Assembly: GCA_002308255.1 (NCBI GenBank)
Contig: DBVZ01000071.1
Location: 990 to 7,360, forward strand
Reading direction: 5' to 3'
DNA: 6,371 nt
DNA from: Lachnospiraceae bacterium UBA1251
GTDB taxonomy: Bacteria; Bacillota; Clostridia; Lachnospirales; Lachnospiraceae
Shown here piece by piece: positions 1 to 6,068 of this stretch. The translations under genes were made by a program, and so were the position numbers. A model generated the notes under the pieces. That model made no database searches. It worked only from the letters and a program-made list of their open reading frames with translations, and had not been told where the DNA came from. Every line of letters starts with the position of its first letter. The stretch's first letter is position 1.

Positions 1-1527
1 GGTCTTATGATGGGTCTTGTCGAAGCACTCGGTAAAGCGATCCCGAATTTCGCGGCGACAGACTGGTACGGATTCCTTGATATGATCGCCAATACGGCAT
101 TCGCGTACCTGCCGGTCATCGTGGCGATCTCCGCCGCACGTGTGTTCGGCGGCAACATTTTCCTCGGCGCTGTCGTCGGTCTTGCGATGATCCATTCGGC
201 GCTGCTTAATGCATGGTCCGTAGGCTCTGCGGAAATCGAGTACTGGCGCCTTCTGTTCTTCAATGTCCGTAAGGTGGGGTACCAGGGACACGTTATTCCG
301 GTAGTAATCGCCGTCTGGCTGATGTGTCAGATCGAGAAATGGCTGCATAAGCATGTGCCGGAAATGCTCGATCTGTTCATCGTTCCGCTCTGCACGGTCC
401 TTGCGACCACGTTCCTTACCTTTACGATTATAGGCCCGATCTTCGCGCAGCTTGAGACCTGGGTCCTTGCCGGAGCGAAGGTCCTTGTCAGAAATCCGTT
501 CGGCGCGGGCATCATGGGTGCTTTGTATCCCTGGACCGTCGTCATGGGTCTTCACCACATGTACAACGTCATCGAAGCCGGCATGCTGGCGGAAGGCGCG
601 CTCAATACCTGGATGCCGATCGCTACGGCAGCCAATATCGCACAGTTCGGCGCCTGCCTTGCTGTCGGTCTGAAAGCCAGGAACAACAAGACGAAAGTCG
701 TCGCGGTCCCGTCTTCCCTGTCAGCCGCACTCGGCATCACAGAGCCGGCTATCTTCGGTGTCAACATGCGCTTCCTGAAGCCCATGATCGCAGGCACTAT
801 CGGCGGTGCGGTCGGCGCTCTGCTCGGAGCGATCATGAAACTCGGAGCGAAAGCTTACGGCGTTACCGGTCTTCCGGGATATCTGATCATTGACAAACCG
901 TTCCCGTACACGATCCTTCTCCTGGTCTCCGCAGGCATTGCGTTCGTGATCACCTGGGTGATCTGGAAAGAAGAAGAGAAGCCCGCAGCTGCAGCGGCGG
1001 CTCCGGCAGCGGCAGCTCCGGCGGCAGCGGAGACACTTGAAGCGAAAGCAGCAGAGCTTCCCCAGTATCCGGATACGAGTGATGTCGTTGCCAATACCGT
1101 GATCGGCTGCTCGGCAGGAGAACTCGGACAGGTGACCAAAGGAAACGTCATTCCGTACACGCAGCTCCCGGATCCGCTGTTCGCGCAGGGCACCATGGGC
1201 ATCGGCGTCGGCGTTGAGCCGGAAGAAGGCGTTGTTTACGCGCCGTGCGACGGCGAGATCACTTCCGTTGCGGATTCCAGACACGCGATCGGCATCGAAG
1301 GACCGGAAGAAATGGATATCCTGATCCATGTCGGCGTGGATACGGTCGAGATGAAAGGCGACGGCTTCAAACCGTTCGTGGAAGAAGGCGACAAGGTCAC
1401 GAAGGGTCAGAAGATCCTTGAATTCGACCGTGAGAAGATCAAAGCGGCCGGCCACCCGGATACAGTCGTATTCCTGCTGACCAACAGCGATGATTATGAA
1501 AATGTAACTTTCACCGGTCAGGAGTAA
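1..1527 (+). CDS. scrA: Sucrose-family PTS permease, EIIC-EIIA part (5' end missing)
   Basis: This is the membrane permease of a PTS: it imports and phosphorylates the sugar, most likely sucrose. The frame is open from base 1, so the ATG at 7 is probably internal and the EIIB domain plus the first part of EIIC lie upstream. Numbering codons from base 1, hydrophobic EIIC segments fill about residues 25-320. The Glc-superfamily EIIC signature GITEPAIFGV is at 245-254. An Ala/Pro linker (328-343) leads into an EIIA(Glc)-like domain from about 365 to the end. There His428 (DSRHAIGI) and His443 (ILIHVGVDTV) are 15 residues apart, exactly as His75 and His90 in E. coli EIIA(Glc), so His443 is the predicted phosphorylation site. 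Sucrose specificity is inferred from EIIC wording such as VGYQGHVIP and LLNAW and from the GH32 genes downstream; trehalose or another beta-fructoside is possible. HPr follows after 95 bases. Confidence 0.9.
   Translation, partial: GLMMGLVEALGKAIPNFAATDWYGFLDMIANTAFAYLPVIVAISAARVFGGNIFLGAVVGLAMIHSALLNAWSVGSAEIEYWRLLFFNVRKVGYQGHVIPVVIAVWLMCQIEKWLHKHVPEMLDLFIVPLCTVLATTFLTFTIIGPIFAQLETWVLAGAKVLVRNPFGAGIMGALYPWTVVMGLHHMYNVIEAGMLAEGALNTWMPIATAANIAQFGACLAVGLKARNNKTKVVAVPSSLSAALGITEPAIFGVNMRFLKPMIAGTIGGAVGALLGAIMKLGAKAYGVTGLPGYLIIDKPFPYTILLLVSAGIAFVITWVIWKEEEKPAAAAAAPAAAAPAAAETLEAKAAELPQYPDTSDVVANTVIGCSAGELGQVTKGNVIPYTQLPDPLFAQGTMGIGVGVEPEEGVVYAPCDGEITSVADSRHAIGIEGPEEMDILIHVGVDTVEMKGDGFKPFVEEGDKVTKGQKILEFDREKIKAAGHPDTVVFLLTNSDDYENVTFTGQE
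979..1032 (+). repeat. Ala/Pro-rich interdomain linker coding tract
   Basis: Codons 982-1029 encode 16 residues, 13 Ala and 3 Pro, in a PAAAAAAPAAAAPAAA pattern written with mixed GCA, GCG and GCT codons. It follows the charged end of the last EIIC segment (WKEEEEK) and precedes the EIIA domain. It is a flexible tether of the kind that joins fused PTS domains. The mixed codons argue against very recent slippage expansion. Confidence 0.85.
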
Positions 1528-1538
1528 TATGGTATAAT
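1510..1538 (+). promoter_or_regulatory. Probable sigma-A promoter with extended -10, upstream of ptsH
   Basis: A perfect -10 box TATAAT lies at 1533-1538 and is preceded by TG at 1530-1531, giving the extended TGnTATAAT form. The hexamer TTCACC at 1510-1515, 17 bp upstream, matches 4 of 6 positions of TTGACA and overlaps the 3' end of the permease gene. Transcription would start near 1545, giving ptsH a start site separate from that of the permease. The promoter is inferred from sequence match only. Confidence 0.65.
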
Positions 1539-1548
1539 TAAAAAGATC

Positions 1549-1577
1549 GGAGAGAGGCGCGGAAGCGCCGTCTCTCC
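1549..1577 (+). promoter_or_regulatory. GNRA-capped hairpin in the ptsH leader
   Basis: GGAGAGA (1549-1555) pairs with TCTCTCC (1571-1577), and GGCGC (1556-1560) pairs with GCGCC (1565-1569). One G (1570) is bulged and the loop is GGAA, a GNRA tetraloop. There is no T-run afterwards, so it is not a standard intrinsic terminator. It would sit within a few bases of the 5' end of a transcript from the 1533-1538 promoter, a position typical of mRNA-stabilising stems. It could also act as a processing site on read-through RNA from the permease gene. Confidence 0.6.
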
Positions 1578-1622
1578 AACTCTGGTCATCCAGTTATAAA
1601 GTGTCAGGAAAGGAGACAAATC

Positions 1623-1880
1623 ATGAAAGAATTCAAATATGTCATCACTGACGAAGTCGGCATCCATGCCCGCCCGGCAGGTCTGCTCGTGAAGGCCGTC
1701 AAGGCGACCGGCAGCACCGTAATGATCTGCAAAGGTGAAAAGAGCGCAAAGGCGACTTCTCTGACGAAGCTCATGGGCCTTGGCGTTGTCAAGGGCGATG
1801 AAGTCACCGTGCAGGTTGAAGGACCGGACGAAGAGGCTGCGGCAGCGACGCTGGAAGAGTTCTTTAAAGCGAACTTCTGA
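1623..1880 (+). CDS. ptsH: HPr phosphocarrier protein
   Basis: HPr is the small cytoplasmic carrier that takes phosphate from Enzyme I and gives it to EIIA domains. The 85-residue length is standard. His15 lies in the signature GIHARPAG with Arg17 beside it, which is the EI-dependent phosphorylation site. Ser46, in ATSLTKLMGLG, falls at the position used by HPr kinase/phosphorylase in Bacillota, so P-Ser-HPr control of catabolite repression is plausible. The segment after Ser46 reads LTKLMGLG rather than the IMGVMSLG of Bacillus subtilis HPr. The ATG is fixed by AGGAG at 1611-1615, 7 bases upstream. The gene lies 95 bases after the permease and 120 bases before ptsI, and it probably has its own promoter. 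Confidence 0.97.
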   Translation: MKEFKYVITDEVGIHARPAGLLVKAVKATGSTVMICKGEKSAKATSLTKLMGLGVVKGDEVTVQVEGPDEEAAAATLEEFFKANF

Positions 1881-1890
1881 TGGAGCGAAG

Positions 1891-1908
1891 ACACGGATCG
1901 ATCCGTGT
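1891..1908. repeat. Perfect 18-bp palindrome after ptsH
   Basis: ACACGGATCGATCCGTGT is a perfect dyad starting 10 bases after the ptsH stop codon. As RNA it can fold into a 7-bp stem with a TCGA loop. The sequence that follows, ATTCCATTTTAA, has only a short T-run, so at best it is a weak terminator or attenuator. As DNA it could be a binding site for a dimeric protein. The sequence does not decide between these. Confidence 0.6.
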
Positions 1909-1942
1909 GATTCCATTTTAATCGGACAAATAATCAATGAAG

Positions 1943-1983
1943 GGGGCTGTCTCACTAAGTATAGTGCTTAATGCGGCAGCCCC
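1943..1983 (+). repeat. 17-bp imperfect inverted repeat just upstream of the ptsI ribosome site
   Basis: The left arm 1943-1959 (GGGGCTGTCTCACTAAG) faces the right arm 1967-1983 (CTTAATGCGGCAGCCCC) across the 7-base loop TATAGTG. Fifteen of 17 positions can pair, counting one G-U; mismatches are at 1952/1974 and 1955/1971. A second, exclusive pairing exists inside it: CACTA (1953-1957) with TAGTG (1962-1966). The 3' arm ends just before the ptsI Shine-Dalgarno. No T-run follows on either strand, so a leader structure affecting translation or RNA stability is more likely than a terminator. A decayed mobile-element end is another possibility. Confidence 0.65.
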
Positions 1984-1990
1984 GATGAGG
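1984..1990 (+). promoter_or_regulatory. Weak ptsI ribosome binding site
   Basis: GATGAGG is the only purine-rich stretch before the ATG at 2001, with 10 bases of spacing. That is weaker and further away than the AGGAG of ptsH. It directly follows the 17-bp inverted repeat, so folding upstream could influence initiation. Confidence 0.6.
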
Positions 1991-2000
1991 TTAAATACAT

Positions 2001-3626
2001 ATGATCACAGGAAAAGGAACGAAAATCGTAAACGGCGTCGCTATCGGAAAAATCCATATCTATAAACTTCCTGTATATGAGATCAATGAGGGAGAGGCTT
2101 CCGATCCGGAAGCGGAGCTGGAGCGGTTCGAGTCGGCACGTCTGAAAGTACAGGCACAGCAGCACGCACTCTATGAGAAAGCGCTGGTTGAGGCCGGCGA
2201 AGAGAGCGCAGGCATCTTCGAGGCGCACGAGCTGATGCTGGATGACGACGATATCATCGATGCGTGCAAGGAGATCATGGAGGATGATCAGCATACAGCG
2301 GAATACGCGGTCAGAGAGGGGTTCGACAGCGTCGCGCAGATGTTCCGGGAGATGGACGACCCGTATTTCCAGGCGCGTTCGGCGGATATCATAGATCTTA
2401 AAAATGCGATGCTGGATGTTCTGCTCGGATTTGATACGGACAGCCTGCAGGGGACGGAACCGTCGATCCTTATCGCGGAAGATCTTGCACCGTCGGAGAC
2501 GGTTCGGCTCGATAAATCCCTGATTCTCGGAATCGTGACAAGAGAAGGCAGCTCGAACAGCCATACGGCGATCCTGGCAAGAAGCATGAATATACCGACC
2601 GTCATCCAGTGCAAGGATATTTCGGACGACTGGGACGGAAAAGACGCCATACTCGACGGCTACAACGGCCTGATCTATATCAATCCCACTCCGGAACGCC
2701 GCGCAGCGCTGACGGCTGTCCATGAGGAAGATCTCAGGAAGGAAGCGCTTCTCAAAGAGATGAAGGGGCTTGCAAGCGAGACGAAAGACGGCCGGAAAGT
2801 GAAACTGTACGCCAATATCGGCGGACCGGAAGATATCTCGGCCGTAAAGGACAACGATGCCGAGGGCGTCGGCCTGTTCCGCTCGGAATTCGTGTATCTC
2901 AACAGCGCGGAGGATCCGTCCGAAGAAGCGCAGTTCGAGGCTTATAAGAAGGTTCTCGAAGCGCTTTCACCCAGACTGATCATCATCCGCACATGTGATA
3001 TCGGCGCCGACAAGACGATCGATTACATGCAGCTCGACAAGGAGGAAAACCCCGCGCTCGGATACCGCGCGATCCGGATCTGCCTTACGAGAAAGGACTT
3101 CTTTAAGAGACAGCTCCGCGCGCTGCTGCGGGCATCGGCTTACGGCAATCTCGGGGTAATGTTCCCGATGATCACTTCTCTTTCCGAAGTCCGCAACTGC
3201 AAGGCGATCTTTGAGGAATGCAAAGAGGAGCTCCGGATAGCGGGAACGAAGATCGGTCATGTGGAACTCGGCATCATGATCGAAACGCCGGCTGCCGCGC
3301 TCTGCGCGGATGAGCTCGCGGAAGAAGTCGATTTCTTCTCGATCGGCACGAACGATCTCACGCAGTACACCTGCGCGATCGACCGCCAGAACGCGAAACT
3401 CGAGCCGTTTTCGGATACGCATCATCCGGCGGTCCTGAAACTGATCCAGATGACGATCGACGCAGGACACCGTCACAATGTATGGGTCGGCATCTGCGGC
3501 GAACTCGGCGCAGATCCCACGCTCACAGAGACGTTCCTCCGCATGGGCATCGATGAACTTTCGGTCAATGCGAAGAGCATTCTGCCGCTGCGGAAAGCGA
3601 TCCGGGAGATGGATCTCAGTAAATAA
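2001..3626 (+). CDS. ptsI: PTS Enzyme I (PEP-protein phosphotransferase)
   Basis: Enzyme I is the cytoplasmic enzyme that takes phosphate from PEP onto a histidine and passes it to HPr. The order of parts is normal: an N-terminal HPr-binding region (about 3-125), the phosphohistidine domain with His188 in SNSHTAILARS, and the C-terminal PEP-binding barrel. The barrel has Arg294 (GLFRSEF), Arg330 (RTCDIGADK), Asn451-Asp452 (SIGTNDLTQY) and Cys499 (GICGELG). The spacings Arg294-Arg330 (36) and Asn451-Cys499 (48) equal those between R296-R332 and N454-C502 of E. coli. At 541 residues it is about 30 shorter than the E. coli and B. subtilis enzymes; all of the loss is after Cys499, so catalysis should be intact. 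The start follows GATGAGG at 1984-1990. An intrinsic terminator begins 14 bases after the stop. Confidence 0.97.
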   Translation: MITGKGTKIVNGVAIGKIHIYKLPVYEINEGEASDPEAELERFESARLKVQAQQHALYEKALVEAGEESAGIFEAHELMLDDDDIIDACKEIMEDDQHTAEYAVREGFDSVAQMFREMDDPYFQARSADIIDLKNAMLDVLLGFDTDSLQGTEPSILIAEDLAPSETVRLDKSLILGIVTREGSSNSHTAILARSMNIPTVIQCKDISDDWDGKDAILDGYNGLIYINPTPERRAALTAVHEEDLRKEALLKEMKGLASETKDGRKVKLYANIGGPEDISAVKDNDAEGVGLFRSEFVYLNSAEDPSEEAQFEAYKKVLEALSPRLIIIRTCDIGADKTIDYMQLDKEENPALGYRAIRICLTRKDFFKRQLRALLRASAYGNLGVMFPMITSLSEVRNCKAIFEECKEELRIAGTKIGHVELGIMIETPAAALCADELAEEVDFFSIGTNDLTQYTCAIDRQNAKLEPFSDTHHPAVLKLIQMTIDAGHRHNVWVGICGELGADPTLTETFLRMGIDELSVNAKSILPLRKAIREMDLSK

Positions 3627-3639
3627 ATCGTTGGTTTCG

Positions 3640-3682
3640 GTTTCCGGGATACCGCATCGTATCCCGGAAACTGTGTTTTTTT
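3640..3682 (+). terminator. Strong rho-independent terminator after ptsI
   Basis: A perfect 13-bp stem is formed by GTTTCCGGGATAC (3640-3652) and GTATCCCGGAAAC (3659-3671), with the 6-base loop CGCATC. After TGTG comes a run of seven T (3676-3682). It should end transcripts from the permease-ptsH-ptsI block. The next gene starts only 23 bases later. Confidence 0.93.
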
Positions 3683-3705
3683 ACGGATTTCAGTAGGGTT
3701 GGACT

Positions 3706-5232
3706 ATGAAAGAATGGACATTGGAAGAGCGCTATCGCGTGCTCGAAAGCCCGGAAGACATAAGGGACCTTCACGAGAGGATCAAAAAGTCCGTCTACCG
3801 GCAGAAATATCATGTGCAGCCGGTGACAGGCCTGTCGAGTGATCCGAACGGCTTTACAAAGTATAAAGACACCTGGCATTTGTTCTATCAGTGGTGCCCG
3901 TGGGGAGCCGTACACGGTCTCAAGTACTGGTACCACGTCACTTCAAAAGATCTGGTCCGCTGGGAAAATGCGGGCGTCGGTCTGAAACCGGACAGGGATT
4001 ACGACAACAAGGGATGCCATTCCGGCTCCGCGATCTCCACGGATGAGGCGCTGTATTTCTTTTATACCGGCAATCACCGGGACGAGAACTGGGTCCGCAC
4101 GCCGTATACCTGCGCGGCATATCTCGGCGAGGACGGCAGCCCGGTGAAGCTCCCGGAGCCGCTTTTCGGCCCGAGGGACGATTACAGTGAACATCAGCGC
4201 GATCCGAAGGTGATCTATGTCCCGGAGAAGAGGATGTATTACATCTTTATCGGCGCGCAGACCCTCGATAAAAAAGGATGCGTACAGGTCTACCGGTCCG
4301 GGGAGCTGCTCTCCGGATGGACGTTCGCCGGTCAGCTGAATGTGCCCGGATACGAGGACTTCGGCGGGATGTGGGAGTGCCCGTGTATCGGAAGGATCGG
4401 AGATAAGGATGTCCTTCTTTTCTCGCCGCAGTACACAAAACTTCCGGGGCGGAGCGAGAGCACAAACCACAACGTATACATCATCGGCAGGATGGATTAT
4501 GACACGCTCACCTTTATACCGGACGGAGAGTATCAGCACCTCGACTTCGGATTCGATTTCTATGCGGCGCAGCTTGCGTCGAACGTCGACGATCCGGACC
4601 GGGAGATCATCATAGGATGGATCGGTCTGCCGGACAATCACTATCCGACGGAGCCGGAAGAGTGGGAGGGCAGTATGTCGCTGCCGAGAGAGCTCCGGAT
4701 CCGGGACGGGATCCTGTATCAGACGCCTCTCCCGGAAATGCGCACGCTCCGCGACGGTATTCTCTATACGGACGTCCCGGAATATGACGAAAAAACGGAC
4801 GCCTGTGCGGACGGCACCATTTCCGAAAATGCTTCTGACGCGCTGGAGCTGCCCGCTTTCGGGGAGATGGAACTTTTCTTTGACGGGAAGGATGCCGCAT
4901 TTTCCCTGTTTGCGAGGGAAGACGGCAGCGGCGGGCTGACGTTCTCCTATGACGCGGAGGAAAGAATCTGCACGATCGACCGGAGCGGCATGGACAAACG
5001 TTTTAACGAAAAAGTCGGCGAAGTGCTCACAATGCCTCTCCGCACTCCCTTAAAGAAGCTGCGGATCTTTATCGACAGGAGTTCCGTCGAGCTGTTTGCC
5101 AACGACGGGGAGGAGACCTTTACAACGCATCTCTATCCGACGGAGCGGGAACGGTGGTTCCGGACAGCCGGAGAGATCGGAACGACGATCTGGCAGCTTA
5201 AGGCGTCGGTGGAGGACAACTTTGTCGTTTGA
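3706..5232 (+). CDS. scrB: GH32 sucrose-6-phosphate hydrolase
   Basis: A cytoplasmic glycoside hydrolase family 32 enzyme (508 residues, no signal peptide) that most likely splits PTS-imported sucrose-6-phosphate into glucose-6-phosphate and fructose. The five-bladed propeller covers about residues 30-340 and the C-terminal beta-sandwich about 380-505. The three catalytic motifs are visible: nucleophile Asp46 in GLSSDPNG, transition-state Asp166 in QRDP, and acid/base Glu224 in WECP. The stretch WGAVHGLKYW resembles the HGLKSW region of streptococcal ScrB, which supports the phosphosucrose role. One oddity is that the family's WMNDPNG or LLNDPNG motif reads LSSDPNG here, with Ser45 in place of the conserved Asn. 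AGGG at 3695-3698 supports the ATG. I see no clear promoter between the ptsI terminator and this gene. A levanase- or invertase-like activity on free fructosides cannot be excluded. Confidence 0.9.
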   Translation: MKEWTLEERYRVLESPEDIRDLHERIKKSVYRQKYHVQPVTGLSSDPNGFTKYKDTWHLFYQWCPWGAVHGLKYWYHVTSKDLVRWENAGVGLKPDRDYDNKGCHSGSAISTDEALYFFYTGNHRDENWVRTPYTCAAYLGEDGSPVKLPEPLFGPRDDYSEHQRDPKVIYVPEKRMYYIFIGAQTLDKKGCVQVYRSGELLSGWTFAGQLNVPGYEDFGGMWECPCIGRIGDKDVLLFSPQYTKLPGRSESTNHNVYIIGRMDYDTLTFIPDGEYQHLDFGFDFYAAQLASNVDDPDREIIIGWIGLPDNHYPTEPEEWEGSMSLPRELRIRDGILYQTPLPEMRTLRDGILYTDVPEYDEKTDACADGTISENASDALELPAFGEMELFFDGKDAAFSLFAREDGSGGLTFSYDAEERICTIDRSGMDKRFNEKVGEVLTMPLRTPLKKLRIFIDRSSVELFANDGEETFTTHLYPTERERWFRTAGEIGTTIWQLKASVEDNFVV

Positions 5233-5254
5233 GACGCCTGCGTGATTCGGAAAC

Positions 5255-5272
5255 CGGGGGCATGGACCCCCG
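5255..5272 (+). promoter_or_regulatory. Small GC-rich hairpin between the GH32 and HAD genes
   Basis: CGGGGG (5255-5260) pairs with CCCCCG (5267-5272) around the loop CATGGA. Outer bases TTCG (5246-5249) and CGAA (5277-5280) could lengthen the stem across an internal loop. No T-run follows, so this is not a standard terminator; it may protect or process mRNA. The ATG in the loop (5262) is in frame with the HAD gene but has no properly spaced ribosome site. Confidence 0.45.
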
Positions 5273-5282
5273 AAGTCGAAAC

Positions 5283-5288
5283 AGGGAG
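5283..5288 (+). promoter_or_regulatory. Ribosome binding site that sets the HAD gene start
   Basis: AGGGAG lies 6 bases before the ATG at 5295. This favours 5295 over the in-frame TTG at 5229 and the in-frame ATG at 5262. The choice agrees with the protein, since the catalytic DFDGT motif then begins at residue 8, as is usual for HAD phosphatases. Confidence 0.8.
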
Positions 5289-5294
5289 AAAAAC

Positions 5295-6068
5295 ATGAAG
5301 AAAGTATTTGCGAGTGATTTTGACGGAACTCTCTATTTTTATAAGGCAGAAGTCAAACTGCCGCCGGAATCGGTCGTAAAAATCAGAGAGTATCAGGCAG
5401 CCGGAAATCTTTTCGGACTGTGCACAGGCCGTCAGGTCGGAGGACTCACGCCGTTCATTACCGGCTATGTGGAACCGGATTTCTTTATTACCAGCAGCGG
5501 TGCCAATATTGTGGATAAGGACTACAGGGAGATCCGGAAGAAAGGCGTGGACCGGAATACGGCCGACGCGATCATCCGGCTCATGGATCCGGACCGCTAC
5601 CGACTGACACTTGATGTGGAGGGAGATATCTGCGTTTTTAAGCCGATGGACTACCCGGGAAAATATTATGTGATCAGCGGGGTGGATGACGCCCCGGAAG
5701 GACTGATCCATCAGGTGAGCATTCATACGGAGAGTCTCGAGGATGCCGCGGCGGTAAGCCGTATGATCAACGAGCGCTTCGGAGAATATGTCAACGCGTT
5801 CCAGAACGTGATAGAGGTCGATATCGCGCCGAAAGGATGTTCCAAAGGAGAGGGAGTGGATTTCCTCCGCAGCTGGATGAAAAAAGAGTACGGGGACATC
5901 CTGCTTTACGGGATCGGCGACTCGATCAATGACCTGCCGCTGCTCGAAGCATCGGATATATCCTATACTTTCCCGTATGCACCGGAAATTGTTCAGCAGA
6001 AGGCGACGAAAGTCGTGGATACCATCGTGGACGCGCTGGAGGACAGCATGCAGGGGGAGACCCGATGA
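5295..6068 (+). CDS. Cof-type HAD-superfamily sugar phosphatase
   Basis: A 257-residue cytoplasmic protein of the haloacid dehalogenase superfamily, Cof/type IIB group, whose known members mostly dephosphorylate sugar phosphates and other small metabolites. Motif I is DFDGT, with nucleophile Asp8 and acid/base Asp10. Motif II is LCTGR, with Thr44. The motif III lysine is probably Lys184 in CSKGEG. Motif IV is GDSIND, with Mg-binding Asp209 and Asp213. The stretch between motifs II and III holds the cap domain that sets specificity, so the substrate cannot be read from the sequence. Lying between two GH32 genes suggests a hexose phosphate or other by-product of fructoside breakdown. It starts 62 bases after scrB, and its TGA overlaps the next ATG by 4 bases (ATGA), which implies co-transcription and translational coupling. 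Confidence 0.9.
   Translation: MKKVFASDFDGTLYFYKAEVKLPPESVVKIREYQAAGNLFGLCTGRQVGGLTPFITGYVEPDFFITSSGANIVDKDYREIRKKGVDRNTADAIIRLMDPDRYRLTLDVEGDICVFKPMDYPGKYYVISGVDDAPEGLIHQVSIHTESLEDAAAVSRMINERFGEYVNAFQNVIEVDIAPKGCSKGEGVDFLRSWMKKEYGDILLYGIGDSINDLPLLEASDISYTFPYAPEIVQQKATKVVDTIVDALEDSMQGETR

Noticed and set aside
721..1455. Minus-strand open frame of 244 codons opposite the permease
   Set aside because: The opposite strand of the Ala/Pro linker gives an Arg/Cys-rich low-complexity run, and there is no domain signal. It is a shadow of the EIIC-EIIA gene.
1549..1577. Hairpin after the permease as an intrinsic terminator
   Set aside because: The stem is stable but is followed by AACTCTGG with no T-run. 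Its place just after a TATAAT box fits a 5' leader stem better.
1501..1620. CcpA catabolite-response element near the ptsH promoter
   Set aside because: TGTAACTTTCACC resembles the outer parts of a cre site but lacks the central CG, so the match is too poor to report.
1518..1955. Minus-strand open frame of 145 codons covering ptsH and both flanks
   Set aside because: It is longer than HPr, but HPr is unmistakable (His15, Ser46, 85 residues, good ribosome site). The reverse frame has no recognisable family.
1968..2723. Minus-strand open frame of 251 codons opposite ptsI
   Set aside because: ptsI is certain from its active-site motifs. The reverse translation is rich in Arg, His and Cys without domain features, as expected for a shadow frame.
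5229..5294. TTG at 5229 as start of the HAD gene
   Set aside because: It overlaps the scrB stop codon and would add 22 residues that do not look like a HAD N-terminus. The ATG at 5295 has a well-placed AGGGAG and puts DFDGT at residue 8.
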